From JAZFYD01 sp036443405 (GTDB lineage: Bacteria; Planctomycetota; PLA2), in the NCBI GenBank assembly GCA_036443405.1, contig JAZFYD010000243.1, positions 3,056 through 67,055 of the forward strand: a stretch of DNA of 64,000 bases. Direction: 5' to 3'. Below are positions 50,352-61,281 of this stretch, piece by piece. Position numbers and translations under genes: made by a program. The notes below the pieces were generated by a model that saw only the letters and a program-made list of their open reading frames with translations, was not told the origin of the DNA and made no database searches. Each line of letters opens with the position of its first letter. Position 1 is the first letter of the stretch.

Positions 50352-51693
50352 CGCCGATGTCTCCCGCCCCCATCGTCACGACCACATCGCCGGCGCGCAC
50401 CTGCGCGCTCATGAAGTCCACGATCGAGGAAAAGTCCGGAATGTGAACGGCGTCGCCACCGAGCGAGCACACCTCGCGCACCAGATCGCTCGACGAAACG
50501 CGCCACGATGCCGTGTCGCCATCGCGCGCGGCGAAGATGTCCGGGATCACCACCCGGTCGGCGCCGCGCAATACGTGTGCAAACTCGGAGAGAAAGCGCT
50601 TCGTGCGCGAATACTGGTGCGGTTGGAACACGCACCACAAACGCCGCGGCGAGTACTCCTCGCGCAGCGCCTGCAACCCGGCGGCAACCTCCGTCGGGTG
50701 GTGCGCGTAGTCATCGATCACCGCGACGCCGCGTGCACGGCCGACCACCTGGAGCCGCCGGCCCACGCCGCTGAACTCCTCGAGCGCGTCGCCGATCGCA
50801 TCCATGTCGGCGCCGAGTTCGTGCGCGAGCGTCACCACGGCGCCCGCGTTGAGCAGGTTGTGCCGGCCCGGCAGGCGAAGCCGGAACTTGCGGTTCAACG
50901 CGCGAAACTCCGTGAGGCCGTCCTTGCGTCCGAGCGGCTCCAGGCGCACCTGCGCGCCGTGTGAGAAACCGTACGTGCGAACGCGCGCCCGAACTCCGCC
51001 GGCGCGGCCAAGCGTTTCGTAGAGACTGTCGTGCAACACGAGCAGGTCGCCGACAAGCGTGACAAAACTCCGGAACGCAGCCACGATCTCGACGAGGTCG
51101 CGGTAGTAATCGAGATGATCCGCCTCGACGTTGGTGACGATCGCGGCCTCGGGCTGAAAGTGCAGGAAGCTGCGGTCGTACTCGCAAGCCTCCGCGACAA
51201 ACAGGTCGCCGCGCCCGAGACCGGCGCCGCCGCCGAGCTGGGGCGCCACGCCGCCAAGAACAAAGCTCGGATCGGCGCCCGCCTCACGAAGCGCGTACGC
51301 CAACAACGCAGTCGTTGTCGTCTTGCCGTGCGTGCCGGCCACCGCGCACATGCGCCGCGTCGCGCCGAACCGCGCGAGCGCCTGGGCGTATTTGAGCACC
51401 GGCAACTCCAGGGATCGCGCCAGCCGCAGCGCGGGAGAGCGGCGCGGGAGAGCCGCCGAGTGAATCACGGCCTCGGTTCCGGTCGGAATGACGTCCGACT
51501 CGTCTCCGGTCGAGATCAGGAATCCATCGAAGCGCAGCGACGCGGTGCCCTCGCTCTCGCGCAGATCCGCGCCGGTCACGGTGTGGCCCGCGTCACGCAG
51601 CAGACGAGCGAGCGAACCCATCCCGGTTCCGCCGATGCCGAGCAGATGCAGCAAGCGCGGCTCGGAGAGATCCAGTCCTCTGGGTGCAATCAT
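50320..51693 (-). CDS. murC: UDP-N-acetylmuramate--L-alanine ligase
   Basis: 457 residues. Rossmann start LLHLLGIGGTGMGSLARLL, ATP loop AVAGTHGKTTTT at 117-128, ACEYDRSFLHF, and C-terminal DDYAHHPTEVAAGLQAL and FQPHQYSRT. It adds L-Ala to UDP-MurNAc in the cytoplasm. The start ATG 51693 overlaps the murG stop (ATGA). Confidence 0.97.
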   Translation of the reverse strand: MIAPRGLDLSEPRLLHLLGIGGTGMGSLARLLRDAGHTVTGADLRESEGTASLRFDGFLISTGDESDVIPTGTEAVIHSAALPRRSPALRLARSLELPVLKYAQALARFGATRRMCAVAGTHGKTTTTALLAYALREAGADPSFVLGGVAPQLGGGAGLGRGDLFVAEACEYDRSFLHFQPEAAIVTNVEADHLDYYRDLVEIVAAFRSFVTLVGDLLVLHDSLYETLGRAGGVRARVRTYGFSHGAQVRLEPLGRKDGLTEFRALNRKFRLRLPGRHNLLNAGAVVTLAHELGADMDAIGDALEEFSGVGRRLQVVGRARGVAVIDDYAHHPTEVAAGLQALREEYSPRRLWCVFQPHQYSRTKRFLSEFAHVLRGADRVVIPDIFAARDGDTASWRVSSSDLVREVCSLGGDAVHIPDFSSIVDFMSAQVRAGDVVVTMGAGDIGDVAGRLAQAL

Positions 51694-52805
51694 CCGCCCA
51701 ACTCCGCGACCCAGCTCCGTTCGGCCAGGGCGTGTCCCAACGTCTCCAGAAGATGTCCCGCCATGTCCTCTGCGGCGGCCGGACGCGCAAGCGCATGCGC
51801 GCGGACCGCCATCGACTCGCGCTCGGCGAGATCGACGAGGAGCGGCGCGACGATTCGGCGGAACGCCGGCGGCGTGAGTTCTTCCTCGCGCACCAACCGC
51901 GCCGCGTCCGCCGCCACCGCGGCCTGCGCGTTCTTGTGCTGCTGCTGATCGCGGTGATGCGGGTAGGGGACAAACACGGTCGGCTTGCCGCGAGCGAGGC
52001 ACTCGGCCACCGTCGAGGCGCCCGCGCGGGCGATCACGACGTCGGCGACGGAGTACGCGCTCCCGATCTCATCGAGATAATCCAAAACGACCGCGTGTCT
52101 CGCGAGCGGCCGATACGCGGCTCGCACGCGCTCCGCGTCCGCCGATCCCGCGCAGTGCAATACCTGAAACCGAAGGTCCTCACACGGACGCATCGCTTCG
52201 ATGATCCGCGTGTTCAGCCCGCGCGCGCCCTGGCTGCCGCCAAGCACCAACAGCGTCGGCAGATCGGGGCTCAAACCGAATGTGTCGTGGGATGCCTCGA
52301 GATGCGCTTCCGTGCGCAACGGGGTTCCCGTCACGCGACAAGGCGCGTGGCGCTGAAACGTGTCGAGCGGCGCGGCGTCGCCCAGGCCCACACCCGATGC
52401 CAGCCGCGCCAGCGCGCGTGTCGCTTTGCCCGCGACCGCGTTCAACTCGACGAGATAGAACGGCTTGCGCATCGTTTTCGCCGCGATGCAAACCGGCACG
52501 GCCGAGTAGCCGCCCATTCCGGCGACCGCCGCGACATCGCGCTCACGGAGCAGCTGTCGCGCTTCGACCACCGATCGCAAGAACCGCACGGGGAAGCGCA
52601 AGCGCTCGCGGTCCACGCGCGGCGCATCCATCTCGACGGTCTCGAACTCGCCGCGGATGCGGTCGGTGTCGCCGCGCCCTTTCGGCACGACGAACAGAAC
52701 CTCGAACATCGGCAGCGCGCGCGCGAGCGCCAACGCCGGATAGACGTGTCCCCCGGTGCCGCCGCCGGCGAACAGGAGGACCGGTTTTTTGACGGGCGCG
52801 ATCAT
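51690..52805 (-). CDS. murG: UDP-GlcNAc:lipid I N-acetylglucosaminyltransferase
   Basis: 371 residues of a GT28 enzyme: N-terminal AGGGTGGHVYPALALA at 13-28, AGMGGYSAVPVCIAA, LVLGGSQGARGLN and RAGASTVAECLARGKPTVFV. It makes lipid II from lipid I on the inner face of the membrane. Start ATG 52805, four-base overlap with the ftsW stop. Confidence 0.97.
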   Translation of the reverse strand: MIAPVKKPVLLFAGGGTGGHVYPALALARALPMFEVLFVVPKGRGDTDRIRGEFETVEMDAPRVDRERLRFPVRFLRSVVEARQLLRERDVAAVAGMGGYSAVPVCIAAKTMRKPFYLVELNAVAGKATRALARLASGVGLGDAAPLDTFQRHAPCRVTGTPLRTEAHLEASHDTFGLSPDLPTLLVLGGSQGARGLNTRIIEAMRPCEDLRFQVLHCAGSADAERVRAAYRPLARHAVVLDYLDEIGSAYSVADVVIARAGASTVAECLARGKPTVFVPYPHHRDQQQHKNAQAAVAADAARLVREEELTPPAFRRIVAPLLVDLAERESMAVRAHALARPAAAEDMAGHLLETLGHALAERSWVAELGG

Positions 52806-53905
52806 GCCTGTGCGAACTCCGTTCCGGCCAAACCGCCCGGTGAACTCTCCAGGTTGCGTCCCACGTTCACGATCAATCCGACGGCCAGGAGCGAGATCAC
52901 CATGTTGCTGCCGCCTTGGGAGAGAAACGGCAGCGAGATGCCCTTGGTCGGCGCGGCTCCGGTCGCGACGGCGATGTTCAGGAGCGCCTGGAAGACGATC
53001 ACGAACGTCGCACCCGCGGCGAGATGGAATCCGAACCGGTTCTTGCGCGCGGCCGCCAACGCGACCCGCACGCCGTGGATCAGGATCAGGAGGAACAGCG
53101 CGATGATGATGCAGACGCCGAGGAACCCGAGCTCCTCGCCGATGTTGGCCAGGATGAAATCGGTGTGTCCCGCAGGCAGGTAGTGGTGCTTCTGCCACCC
53201 GGCGCCGAGGCCGCTGCCGAACAGACCGCCGCTGCCGAGCGCGATCTCGGCTTGGAGCTGCTGATAGCTCTTCTCGCCGTGGAAGAACCGGAGGCGCTCC
53301 TGGATGTACGGGAACCGCGAGGCGACGAGAAACAGGAGCGGGGCCGCGACGAACGAGATGCCGAGCAGGCGGCCCACGCGCACGCCGGCGATCAACATCA
53401 TCGTGCCCGCGACGGTCGCGAGGAAAATCGTCGTCCCAAAATCGGGCGCGGGAAGAACAAGCAGGCAGAGCAACCAAACGGGCCAGGAGAGTTGCACCGG
53501 GTTCTCGATGCGGCCGCGCGTGAGCGAGAGCCGGTGCGCGAGGAAGATCACGATGGCGAGTTTGGCGAGTTCCGACGGCTGGAAGCGGCCCAGAAACGGC
53601 ACCGGGAACCAGCGTTTCGTATTCGCGACCGGCGTCGCGAACAAAAGGCAACCGAGCAGCAACGCCCCTGTGAGCACAACCAGCGGGACCGCCGCCTTCT
53701 GCAGCGTCTCGGACGGAACGCGAATGACGGCCATGCAGCACAACACCGCAAACGCGGCGCAGAGGGCCTGACGCACCAACAGGTGCTCCCCGAGGCTGTA
53801 GAGGCAGATCAACCCGAACGCAACCAGGCCCAGCGCGGCGGCGAGTACCACGTAGGCGTCGTCGCGCGCGCTGCGCGGCTGGAAAATGCGCGTCCAGTGT
53901 TTCAT
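52802..53905 (-). CDS. ftsW: Lipid II polymerase FtsW (SEDS)
   Basis: 367 residues with about ten helices. SEDS motifs: RWFPVPFLGRFQPSELAKLA, PDFGTTIFLATVAG, GLFGSGLGAGWQKHHYLPAGHTD shortened as FGSGLG and HTDFILANIGEELGF, and FLSQGGSNMV. Septal peptidoglycan glycosyltransferase acting with FtsI (present in the same cluster). Its position between mraY and murG, where murD usually intervenes, argues for FtsW rather than RodA. Start ATG 53905, overlapping the mraY stop (ATGA). Confidence 0.95.
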   Translation of the reverse strand: MKHWTRIFQPRSARDDAYVVLAAALGLVAFGLICLYSLGEHLLVRQALCAAFAVLCCMAVIRVPSETLQKAAVPLVVLTGALLLGCLLFATPVANTKRWFPVPFLGRFQPSELAKLAIVIFLAHRLSLTRGRIENPVQLSWPVWLLCLLVLPAPDFGTTIFLATVAGTMMLIAGVRVGRLLGISFVAAPLLFLVASRFPYIQERLRFFHGEKSYQQLQAEIALGSGGLFGSGLGAGWQKHHYLPAGHTDFILANIGEELGFLGVCIIIALFLLILIHGVRVALAAARKNRFGFHLAAGATFVIVFQALLNIAVATGAAPTKGISLPFLSQGGSNMVISLLAVGLIVNVGRNLESSPGGLAGTEFAQA

Positions 53906-55191
53906 CGCAGCTTCAGGAGACTCAGGGACACCAGCGAGAGGATGACCGCGACGATCCAGAACCGGACCGTGATCTTCGCCTCGTGGATGCGGTTGAATTG
54001 GAAGTGGTGATGCAGTGGCGCGCACTTGAACAGGCGCTTGCCGCCGGTGAACTTGAACCAACGGCGCTGCAGGATGACGGAGACCGCCTCGGCGACGAAC
54101 ACGCCGCCCGCGACGAACAGCGTCAGCTCCTGGCGGGCCGCGACCGCGATGAGGCCGAGCGCGCCGCCGAGCGCGAGCGAACCGGTGTCGCCCATGAAGA
54201 CGGTTGCGGGGAACCCGTTGAACCACAGGAACCCGAGTCCGGCGCCGCCGAGCGCAGCGCACACGACGGCGAGCTCCTCGATGCCGGGCACGTGGAACAC
54301 GTAGAGGTGGGCGGAGATGTCCGCGCGTCCGACGATGTAGGTGATCGCGGCGAACGTGCCCGCCGCAATCACGATGCACCCGACGGCCAGGCCGTCCATC
54401 CCGTCGGTCAGGTTGACGGCGTTGGACGTGCCAACGATGACAAGCGCGCCGAACACGAGGAAAAACGCGCCGAGGTCCAAACAGAAGTGTTTGAAGAACG
54501 GCACCTGCAAGTCGGTGCGGTGGTCGGCGGTCGGATGGGCATCCGTCGGCCCGATGCTGCTGCGGGTCGGCGGAGCCTCGCGCCGGGCATCGGGTGTCGT
54601 TTCCGGCAGATCGCTCGGCACGCCGACCAGGGCCGCGGGCATCTCCGCGACGTCATAGGGCGCAGGCCGATACGGGGACGGCTTCATCGACGGAAGCCGC
54701 ATCGCGTCCTCCACGCCGCCGTGTTGCGCGGGCACGTAGAGCGCGATGAGCGCGGCCGCGGCAATCCCGAACTGCGCGAGCAGTTTCTTGCGTTCGCTGA
54801 GTCCGCCGGCCTTCGGCTGTGTGAGTTTGATCCAATCGTCCACGGCGCCGAGGCAGCCGAACGCGAGAAAACCGAGAAAGACCACGATGACGTAGATCGT
54901 GTCGAGGCGCGCGAGCAGCAACACGGAAACGGAGACCGAGAGCAGGATCAAGAGGCCGCCCATCGTGGGCACACTCTGTTTCTCCTGTCGCATTTCGATC
55001 AGCGTTTGCGAATCGTGCCCCACGCAGCCCGCGAGTTTCTTGTCGCGCAGCCACGCCACGACCCCGGGGCCGCAGACCAAGACGATGGAGAACGAGAGGA
55101 TCGCGGCAAACGCGGCGCGGAAGGTGACGTAATGAAAGAGGTTGAACGCCTGGAAGTACTCCACGAGCGGAGTGAAAAGCGAATACAACAT
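53902..55191 (-). CDS. mraY: Phospho-MurNAc-pentapeptide-transferase with extra loop
   Basis: 429 residues from ATG 55191, against about 320-360 normally. Core motifs are intact: SVPTMGG, GAVDDWIKL, NAVNLTDGMDGLA, FMGDTGSLALGG and APLHHHFQ. Residues about 160-228 are an extra Pro-rich, charged segment between two helices with no counterpart in common MraY. It transfers phospho-MurNAc-pentapeptide to undecaprenyl phosphate. Ribosome-binding site poor; a TTCG-type tandem repeat fills the gap to murF. Confidence 0.95.
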   Translation of the reverse strand: MLYSLFTPLVEYFQAFNLFHYVTFRAAFAAILSFSIVLVCGPGVVAWLRDKKLAGCVGHDSQTLIEMRQEKQSVPTMGGLLILLSVSVSVLLLARLDTIYVIVVFLGFLAFGCLGAVDDWIKLTQPKAGGLSERKKLLAQFGIAAAALIALYVPAQHGGVEDAMRLPSMKPSPYRPAPYDVAEMPAALVGVPSDLPETTPDARREAPPTRSSIGPTDAHPTADHRTDLQVPFFKHFCLDLGAFFLVFGALVIVGTSNAVNLTDGMDGLAVGCIVIAAGTFAAITYIVGRADISAHLYVFHVPGIEELAVVCAALGGAGLGFLWFNGFPATVFMGDTGSLALGGALGLIAVAARQELTLFVAGGVFVAEAVSVILQRRWFKFTGGKRLFKCAPLHHHFQFNRIHEAKITVRFWIVAVILSLVSLSLLKLR

Positions 55192-55216
55192 CTTCGTTCG
55201 TCGTTCGTTTCGTTCG
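55192..55216. repeat. TTCG/TCGT tetranucleotide repeats between murF and mraY
   Basis: The 25-bp gap between the murF stop and the mraY start is built wholly of CGTT/TTCG units with small interruptions. Length changes here would alter the mraY ribosome-binding region. Confidence 0.6.
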
Positions 55217-56638
55217 TTAGGTCTTCGCCGACTCGCGTCTCCGCGCCGCACGGAGTGCGCGGGCCCGGCGACGCTCCAGAAGTTCCTGTTTCACCGCCTC
55301 ATGCACGCGCTCGAGGCGCACGCCACGCGACGCCTTGAACAACAAGACATCGCGGGCCCGGGGCTTGAACGGCGGCTGTTCCATCGCGGTCTTCACGTCC
55401 GGGGTCCAGTGCACGTCCTTCAGGCCCGCCGCGCGGGCGGCGCGGGCCGTCGCCTCACTCAGAGGGCCGATCGCCCAAAGGAGGTCGATGCGCGAGCGCC
55501 CCGCGAGGGTCCCGATGCGTGTGTGCAACTCCTCGGTGCGATCACCGAGTTCGAGCATGTCGCCGAGCACGAGCACGCGCCGGCCGCTGCCTCCGCGGTA
55601 GCTCATCTCGAGAATCGCCGACTCCATCGATCGCGGGTTCGCGTTGTACGCGTCGTTCACCAATCGGACGTCCGCGATTTCCTCAACCACCATGCGCATC
55701 GGCGCGGGCTTGTATTGTTCCAGGCGGTCGGCAATGTCCGTCGGTTCGTACCCGAGCCAGAGCGCGACACCAGCGGCTGCGAGGGCGTCGTGCACGTGGT
55801 GCACACCGAGCACGTTCATTTTCACGCGCCGTTTGTTCAGCAACTGGAACGACACCAGGCGGCGCGACGCGCGCACCTCGCCAGCATAGACGTCGGCATC
55901 CGGCCACGTCCCGAACGACAGCACGAACCCCGGCGCTTTCGGAATCATCTTGCGCGTGATCTCGTCGTCGTAGTTCAAGACGGCGCATCCGTCGGGCCCG
56001 AGAGCCTCGACCAGCGCGAACTTCTCGCGCGCGACACCGTCCAGGTCGCCCAAGCCCGCGAGGTGGGACTCGCTGACGTTGAGCACCACCCCAATGTTGG
56101 GACGCGCAAGCTCCGCAAGGCGCGCGATCTCCCCCGACGCGCTGGTGCCCATCTCGACAACGCACACGGAGTGGTGGCGCTTGGCCTGCAAGAGGCTGAG
56201 CGGCACCCCGAGATCGTTGTTGTAGGACGCGGGCGAAACCACGGCACGCCCGCCGAGGATCAACCGCAGCATCTCCTTCGTCGTGGTCTTGCCGTTGCTG
56301 CCGGTGACGCCGACGACGGTGATGTCGAGGGAGTCCCGATAGGCCCGGCCCATCGCGCCCAAGGCCGCCAGTGCGTCCTTGACCTCGATGACCGCTCGGC
56401 CCATAGCGCGATGCTCGGCGGCCGTTTCCGGCCGCTCTACTAGTGCAGCCGCTGCACCGGACGCGAACGCCTCTCCGAGGAACGCGTGGCCGTCGGCCGA
56501 CGCACCCCGAAGCGGCACAAAGAGTTCACCGGGCCTGATTTTCCGGCTGTCGATCCCGACACCCGAGATAGGCAGGCCGGGACCGGCGTAACTCCCTCCC
56601 GTCCAGGCAGCGACCTCGTGGATGGATACCTGCTCCAT
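55217..56638 (-). CDS. murF: UDP-MurNAc-tripeptide--D-Ala-D-Ala ligase
   Basis: 473 residues. N-terminal ISGVGIDSRKIRPGELFVPL, ATP loop GVTGSNGKTTT at 110-120, NNDLGVPLSLL, VEMGTSASGEI, LVNDAYNANPRSMESAI. It completes the UDP-MurNAc-pentapeptide. Start ATG 56638 with GGAGG. The 51-bp gap from murE contains a hairpin. Confidence 0.96.
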   Translation of the reverse strand: MEQVSIHEVAAWTGGSYAGPGLPISGVGIDSRKIRPGELFVPLRGASADGHAFLGEAFASGAAAALVERPETAAEHRAMGRAVIEVKDALAALGAMGRAYRDSLDITVVGVTGSNGKTTTKEMLRLILGGRAVVSPASYNNDLGVPLSLLQAKRHHSVCVVEMGTSASGEIARLAELARPNIGVVLNVSESHLAGLGDLDGVAREKFALVEALGPDGCAVLNYDDEITRKMIPKAPGFVLSFGTWPDADVYAGEVRASRRLVSFQLLNKRRVKMNVLGVHHVHDALAAAGVALWLGYEPTDIADRLEQYKPAPMRMVVEEIADVRLVNDAYNANPRSMESAILEMSYRGGSGRRVLVLGDMLELGDRTEELHTRIGTLAGRSRIDLLWAIGPLSEATARAARAAGLKDVHWTPDVKTAMEQPPFKPRARDVLLFKASRGVRLERVHEAVKQELLERRRARALRAARRRESAKT

Positions 56639-56650
56639 CAGGTCGCCTCC

Positions 56651-56678
56651 GGTCCACTCTTACTACATGTAGTGGACC
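56651..56678. other. Hairpin between murE and murF
   Basis: GGTCCACT (56651-56658) pairs with AGTGGACC (56671-56678); inside, ACTACATGTAGT (56662-56673) is itself a palindrome and excludes the outer stem in part. It ends 13 bp upstream of the murF start codon, so it can cover the ribosome-binding site. Confidence 0.5.
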
Positions 56679-56689
56679 TATGTCAATAA

Positions 56690-58132
<1,443 letters not shown>

Positions 58133-58289
58133 GACCGCGGGCTCCGACAGCCCCGCCCCATCCGCCGACTCGGACAGGGTGCGTGCGTGTCGCACCCCGT
58201 CCCCACTATCTACTCGCGCCAAGGAGGCGCCCGCCAAATCCGGGTTCCGGCCCAAGGCCAGGGTCCGCACCCCAGCCCGCGCAATTGAC

Positions 58290-60089
58290 CTATTTGACCG
58301 CCGCAACACGCACCAATTCCGCATGATTTGTTACATGCCGGACCCCGGACCTGGAAAGCGCCTCCTCGTGTTTGGATTCAAGTAGCGGGCGTGCGCGACG
58401 CAGGAACCGTCCTGCGGCCCGCATGGCCACCACGCGGCCATAGGGAATGCCTCCGTCTTTGCGGGTGGGCTCATCCGCCGCGACCAGTACGAGGATTTGC
58501 GGATCCTCGACCGGCGCGAAACCCACAAAGGAGGCGACGTAACGCTTCAAGTGAAGCGGGTACTTCTTGCTGGTGCCGGTCTTCCCGCCGACGGGCCAAT
58601 CCGGAATGCGCGCGAGGGTGTCGGTGCCCTCCGCGACGACCCGGCCCATCGCGCGCCGAACGAAGTCGCGTTCGACGCGGGAGAGGTCGAGCGGGCGCCC
58701 CGGTCCGTGATCCGTGCTGCAGTCGGCATCGCGAATCAGGCGCGGCTTGCGCAGCACGCCGTCGGTGATCACGGCCGCATAGGCCGAAAGCAGTTGCACG
58801 GGGGTGACGGCGACGCCGTACCCGATGCCGGCGGACACGTCCTCGTAGTTGGTTTTCCAACGCTCGAGTTTCAACACGACGCCGGCGCTTTCGCCCGAAA
58901 GCGGGAGGCCGATGCGCGAGCCGAAACCATAGGCACGCAACCAGCGGTGCAAACGCGCGCTGCCCATCGCCTGGGCGACCTGCCCCATGCCGATGTTGCT
59001 CGACTTGACGAGGAGGTCGGCGAGTTCCAGCACACCGTTGGGGTGCGTGTCCTGCAGCAGCCGCCGGCCGAACCGATGCCGCCCCGACGTGCCGCAGTCG
59101 ATCTGCTGGCCCGGGCGCACGACGCCTTCGGACAACGCGGCGGCGAGAATGAGCGGCTTGATCGTCGAGCCAGGCTCGTAGCACCACTCGATCGCCTGCA
59201 CCTTCAAGCTCTCCCGGTCGACCCTGGGCCAATCCGCGAGCTTGAACGTTGGGCGGCTCGCGATCGCGAGAATCTCGCCGGTGCGCGGATCCATCGCGAC
59301 CGCGCAGGAGCGCTTGGGTGAGTGGCGCTCGTGCATCTCGTCGAGCGCTTCCTCGGCGATCTGCTGCAGCGTGACATCGATCGTCGTGTGCAGATCGAGT
59401 CCGCCGCGCGCCGGGCGGCAACGCTCCGGGTAGAGCAGGTGCTCCTCGCGCTTCACGCGGCCGTCGGAACGACGCAGCAGCATGAGCGCGTCCCGGCTGC
59501 CGTCCAAACCGCGAAGCCGGGAATCGAAATGCGCTTCGAGACCGCCAAGCCCCGCGCGCTGTTTCGGATCCCCCGCGCCGCCGAACAGGCCGAGCAATTG
59601 GATCGCTGCGTTCTGGTGCGGGTAGACGCGCCGCGCCTCCTCGCGCAGGTCGAGACCCGCAAGGCGCGCGGCCGCCAGCCGCTCCGCGACGTCGCGATCC
59701 AATCCCCGGTGCAGTACCGCGTAACGGGACCCCGCAGCCTTCCGGGATCGAATCCGCTTCGCAAATCCCGGCGCCGCGTCGACGTCACCTATCACGAGCG
59801 CCAACCGCGTCGCAAACAGATCGGCGTCCTCGACACGCTGCGGGTCCACCGCGACGGTGATGCCGTAATACGACCCCGCGAGGATGCGACCGTTCCGGTC
59901 GAAGACCCGTCCGCGCGTCGCATCGAGTTCCACGAGATCGAAATGCTGGTCGTGCGCCCGCAGCGCGATGTTCTCGGCGCCGAACACCTGCATGTAGCCG
60001 GTGCGGACCAGCAGAACCAGGAGCCCGACGACCAAGACGGCGAACGCCACCTGCAGTCGGTGCTCCATTCCTTTGGTGTGCCGGCTCAT
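58290..60089 (-). CDS. ftsI: Septal transpeptidase FtsI (class B PBP)
   Basis: 599 residues. N-terminal anchor helix (about 12-29), PBP dimerisation domain (55-220), and transpeptidase with all three motifs: Ser308-x-x-Lys311 in EPGSTIKPL, SSN at 363-365, and KTGTS from Lys503. Class B penicillin-binding protein that cross-links septal wall, paired with FtsW. Start ATG 60089 overlaps the ftsL stop (ATGA). No C-terminal PASTA domains. Confidence 0.95.
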   Translation of the reverse strand: MSRHTKGMEHRLQVAFAVLVVGLLVLLVRTGYMQVFGAENIALRAHDQHFDLVELDATRGRVFDRNGRILAGSYYGITVAVDPQRVEDADLFATRLALVIGDVDAAPGFAKRIRSRKAAGSRYAVLHRGLDRDVAERLAAARLAGLDLREEARRVYPHQNAAIQLLGLFGGAGDPKQRAGLGGLEAHFDSRLRGLDGSRDALMLLRRSDGRVKREEHLLYPERCRPARGGLDLHTTIDVTLQQIAEEALDEMHERHSPKRSCAVAMDPRTGEILAIASRPTFKLADWPRVDRESLKVQAIEWCYEPGSTIKPLILAAALSEGVVRPGQQIDCGTSGRHRFGRRLLQDTHPNGVLELADLLVKSSNIGMGQVAQAMGSARLHRWLRAYGFGSRIGLPLSGESAGVVLKLERWKTNYEDVSAGIGYGVAVTPVQLLSAYAAVITDGVLRKPRLIRDADCSTDHGPGRPLDLSRVERDFVRRAMGRVVAEGTDTLARIPDWPVGGKTGTSKKYPLHLKRYVASFVGFAPVEDPQILVLVAADEPTRKDGGIPYGRVVAMRAAGRFLRRARPLLESKHEEALSRSGVRHVTNHAELVRVAAVK

Positions 60090-60334
60090 TTCGGGGCCTC
60101 CCCATCGGTGTCCAACAACCCGACGGTCCGGCCACGCTCCAAGAGCAACACGGGCGAGCTCTGCTCCTGCAGGCTCAGTTCCAGGTTGGCGTTGCGTCGC
60201 TCGCGCTCGAGGAGCTCACGTTCCAGGCGGCCGATATCGTGCGCGAGTTCGACGACGCGGGCCCTCGTCCGGACCGTGTGAAGCGCGCCGAGCAGCAACA
60301 GGAACGCGGTGACCCACAAGGCGCTCTTACGCAT
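60086..60334 (-). CDS. ftsL: FtsL-like division protein
   Basis: 82 residues from ATG 60334: basic start, one transmembrane helix at about 5-21, then a coiled coil (VVELAHDIGRLERELLERER). This is the size and topology of FtsL; sequence similarity of FtsL is always weak, so the call rests on position between rsmH and ftsI. The start lies inside the end of rsmH (8-nt overlap). Confidence 0.75.
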   Translation of the reverse strand: MRKSALWVTAFLLLLGALHTVRTRARVVELAHDIGRLERELLERERRNANLELSLQEQSSPVLLLERGRTVGLLDTDGEAPK

Positions 60335-61277
60335 CCTGGGCCTCCTCAACGTCCTTCCGCTTACACACACGAAGCTTGGCCGAACGTGCTCTCGGATTGC
60401 CGCGCGCTTCTTCCCATGCCGCGCGCACGCATTTCTTCGTGAGCACCTCGAGAGCTTCGTGATCCTTGAAGTAGTGCTTCACGATCCGGTCTTCGCCGGA
60501 GTGAAACGAAATCACGGCGACCAGGCCACCTGAGCGCACGCGCCTGGCCGCGGCATCCAGCCCGCGGCGCAATTCTCCCAACTCGTCGTTGACAGCCATG
60601 CGCAGGGCCTGAAACGTGCGGGTGGCGTTGTCGATCTTGCTGCGGCCCCTCACGGCCCGACGCACAATGCTCGCCAACCGCCCGGTCGTCGTAATCGGTT
60701 CTTCGCGCTGCTCCGCCGCGATCGCCGCCGCGACGCGGCGCGAGGAACGCTCGCCGCCGAGTTCGAAGATCACGTTCCCAAGGTCCTTTTCATCCAAGCG
60801 CGCGATCAACTCCGCGGCGGACTCGCCTTGGGACTGATCCATGCGCATGTCGAGCGGACCGTCGTGCCGGAAACTGAATCCGCGCTCGCCGCGATCCAAC
60901 TGCGGACTCGAAACACCAAGATCGAACAGGATCGCGTCGGGGGTCGCGTCTTCGGCATCGAGGACCGCGTCGATCTTCGAGAAACGCGCGTGGTGCAACG
61001 ACACGCGGGAGCCGTACTCCGCCAGGTTGCGTTCGGCGCTCTCAAGACTGTCGCGATCCCGGTCGATGCCAATCACCCGCGCGTCCTCCGTTCGCTCCAA
61101 CGCCGTCAGTCGTTGGGCCGACTCTTCCGAACCTGATTCCGAACCCGTACCGCCTTGGCTCTTCAGGAACGCGCCCGCATGCCCTCCGGCGCCGACCGTG
61201 CAGTCGACCAGCAGTGAAATGCCCGGCACGGCAAGGAACCCCAGCACCTCCGCAAGAAGGACCGGTTTGTGTTCCAA
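60327..61277 (-). CDS. rsmH: 16S rRNA (cytosine(1402)-N4)-methyltransferase with repeat-derived insert
   Basis: 316 residues. MEHKPVLLAEVL, DCTVGAGGHAGAFLKS, VIGIDRDRDSLE, ILFDLGVSSPQLDRGERGFSF, DMRMDQSQ, RRAVRGRSKIDNATRTFQAL, VISFHSGEDRIVK. It methylates C1402 of 16S rRNA. Between the first strand (ending at residue 40) and VIGIDRD (residues 68 onward) there are about 25 extra residues. Residues 53-62 of them (SAQRLTALER) are encoded by a copy of the palindromic repeat, inserted in frame. Start ATG 61277. Confidence 0.95.
   Translation of the reverse strand: MEHKPVLLAEVLGFLAVPGISLLVDCTVGAGGHAGAFLKSQGGTGSESGSEESAQRLTALERTEDARVIGIDRDRDSLESAERNLAEYGSRVSLHHARFSKIDAVLDAEDATPDAILFDLGVSSPQLDRGERGFSFRHDGPLDMRMDQSQGESAAELIARLDEKDLGNVIFELGGERSSRRVAAAIAAEQREEPITTTGRLASIVRRAVRGRSKIDNATRTFQALRMAVNDELGELRRGLDAAARRVRSGGLVAVISFHSGEDRIVKHYFKDHEALEVLTKKCVRAAWEEARGNPRARSAKLRVCKRKDVEEAQDA
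61095..61119. repeat. Palindromic repeat copy inside rsmH
   Basis: CCAACGCCGTCAGTCGTTGG on the plus strand, two changes from the window core, in frame within rsmH codons 53-61. Confidence 0.9.
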
Positions 61278-61281
61278 ACCG

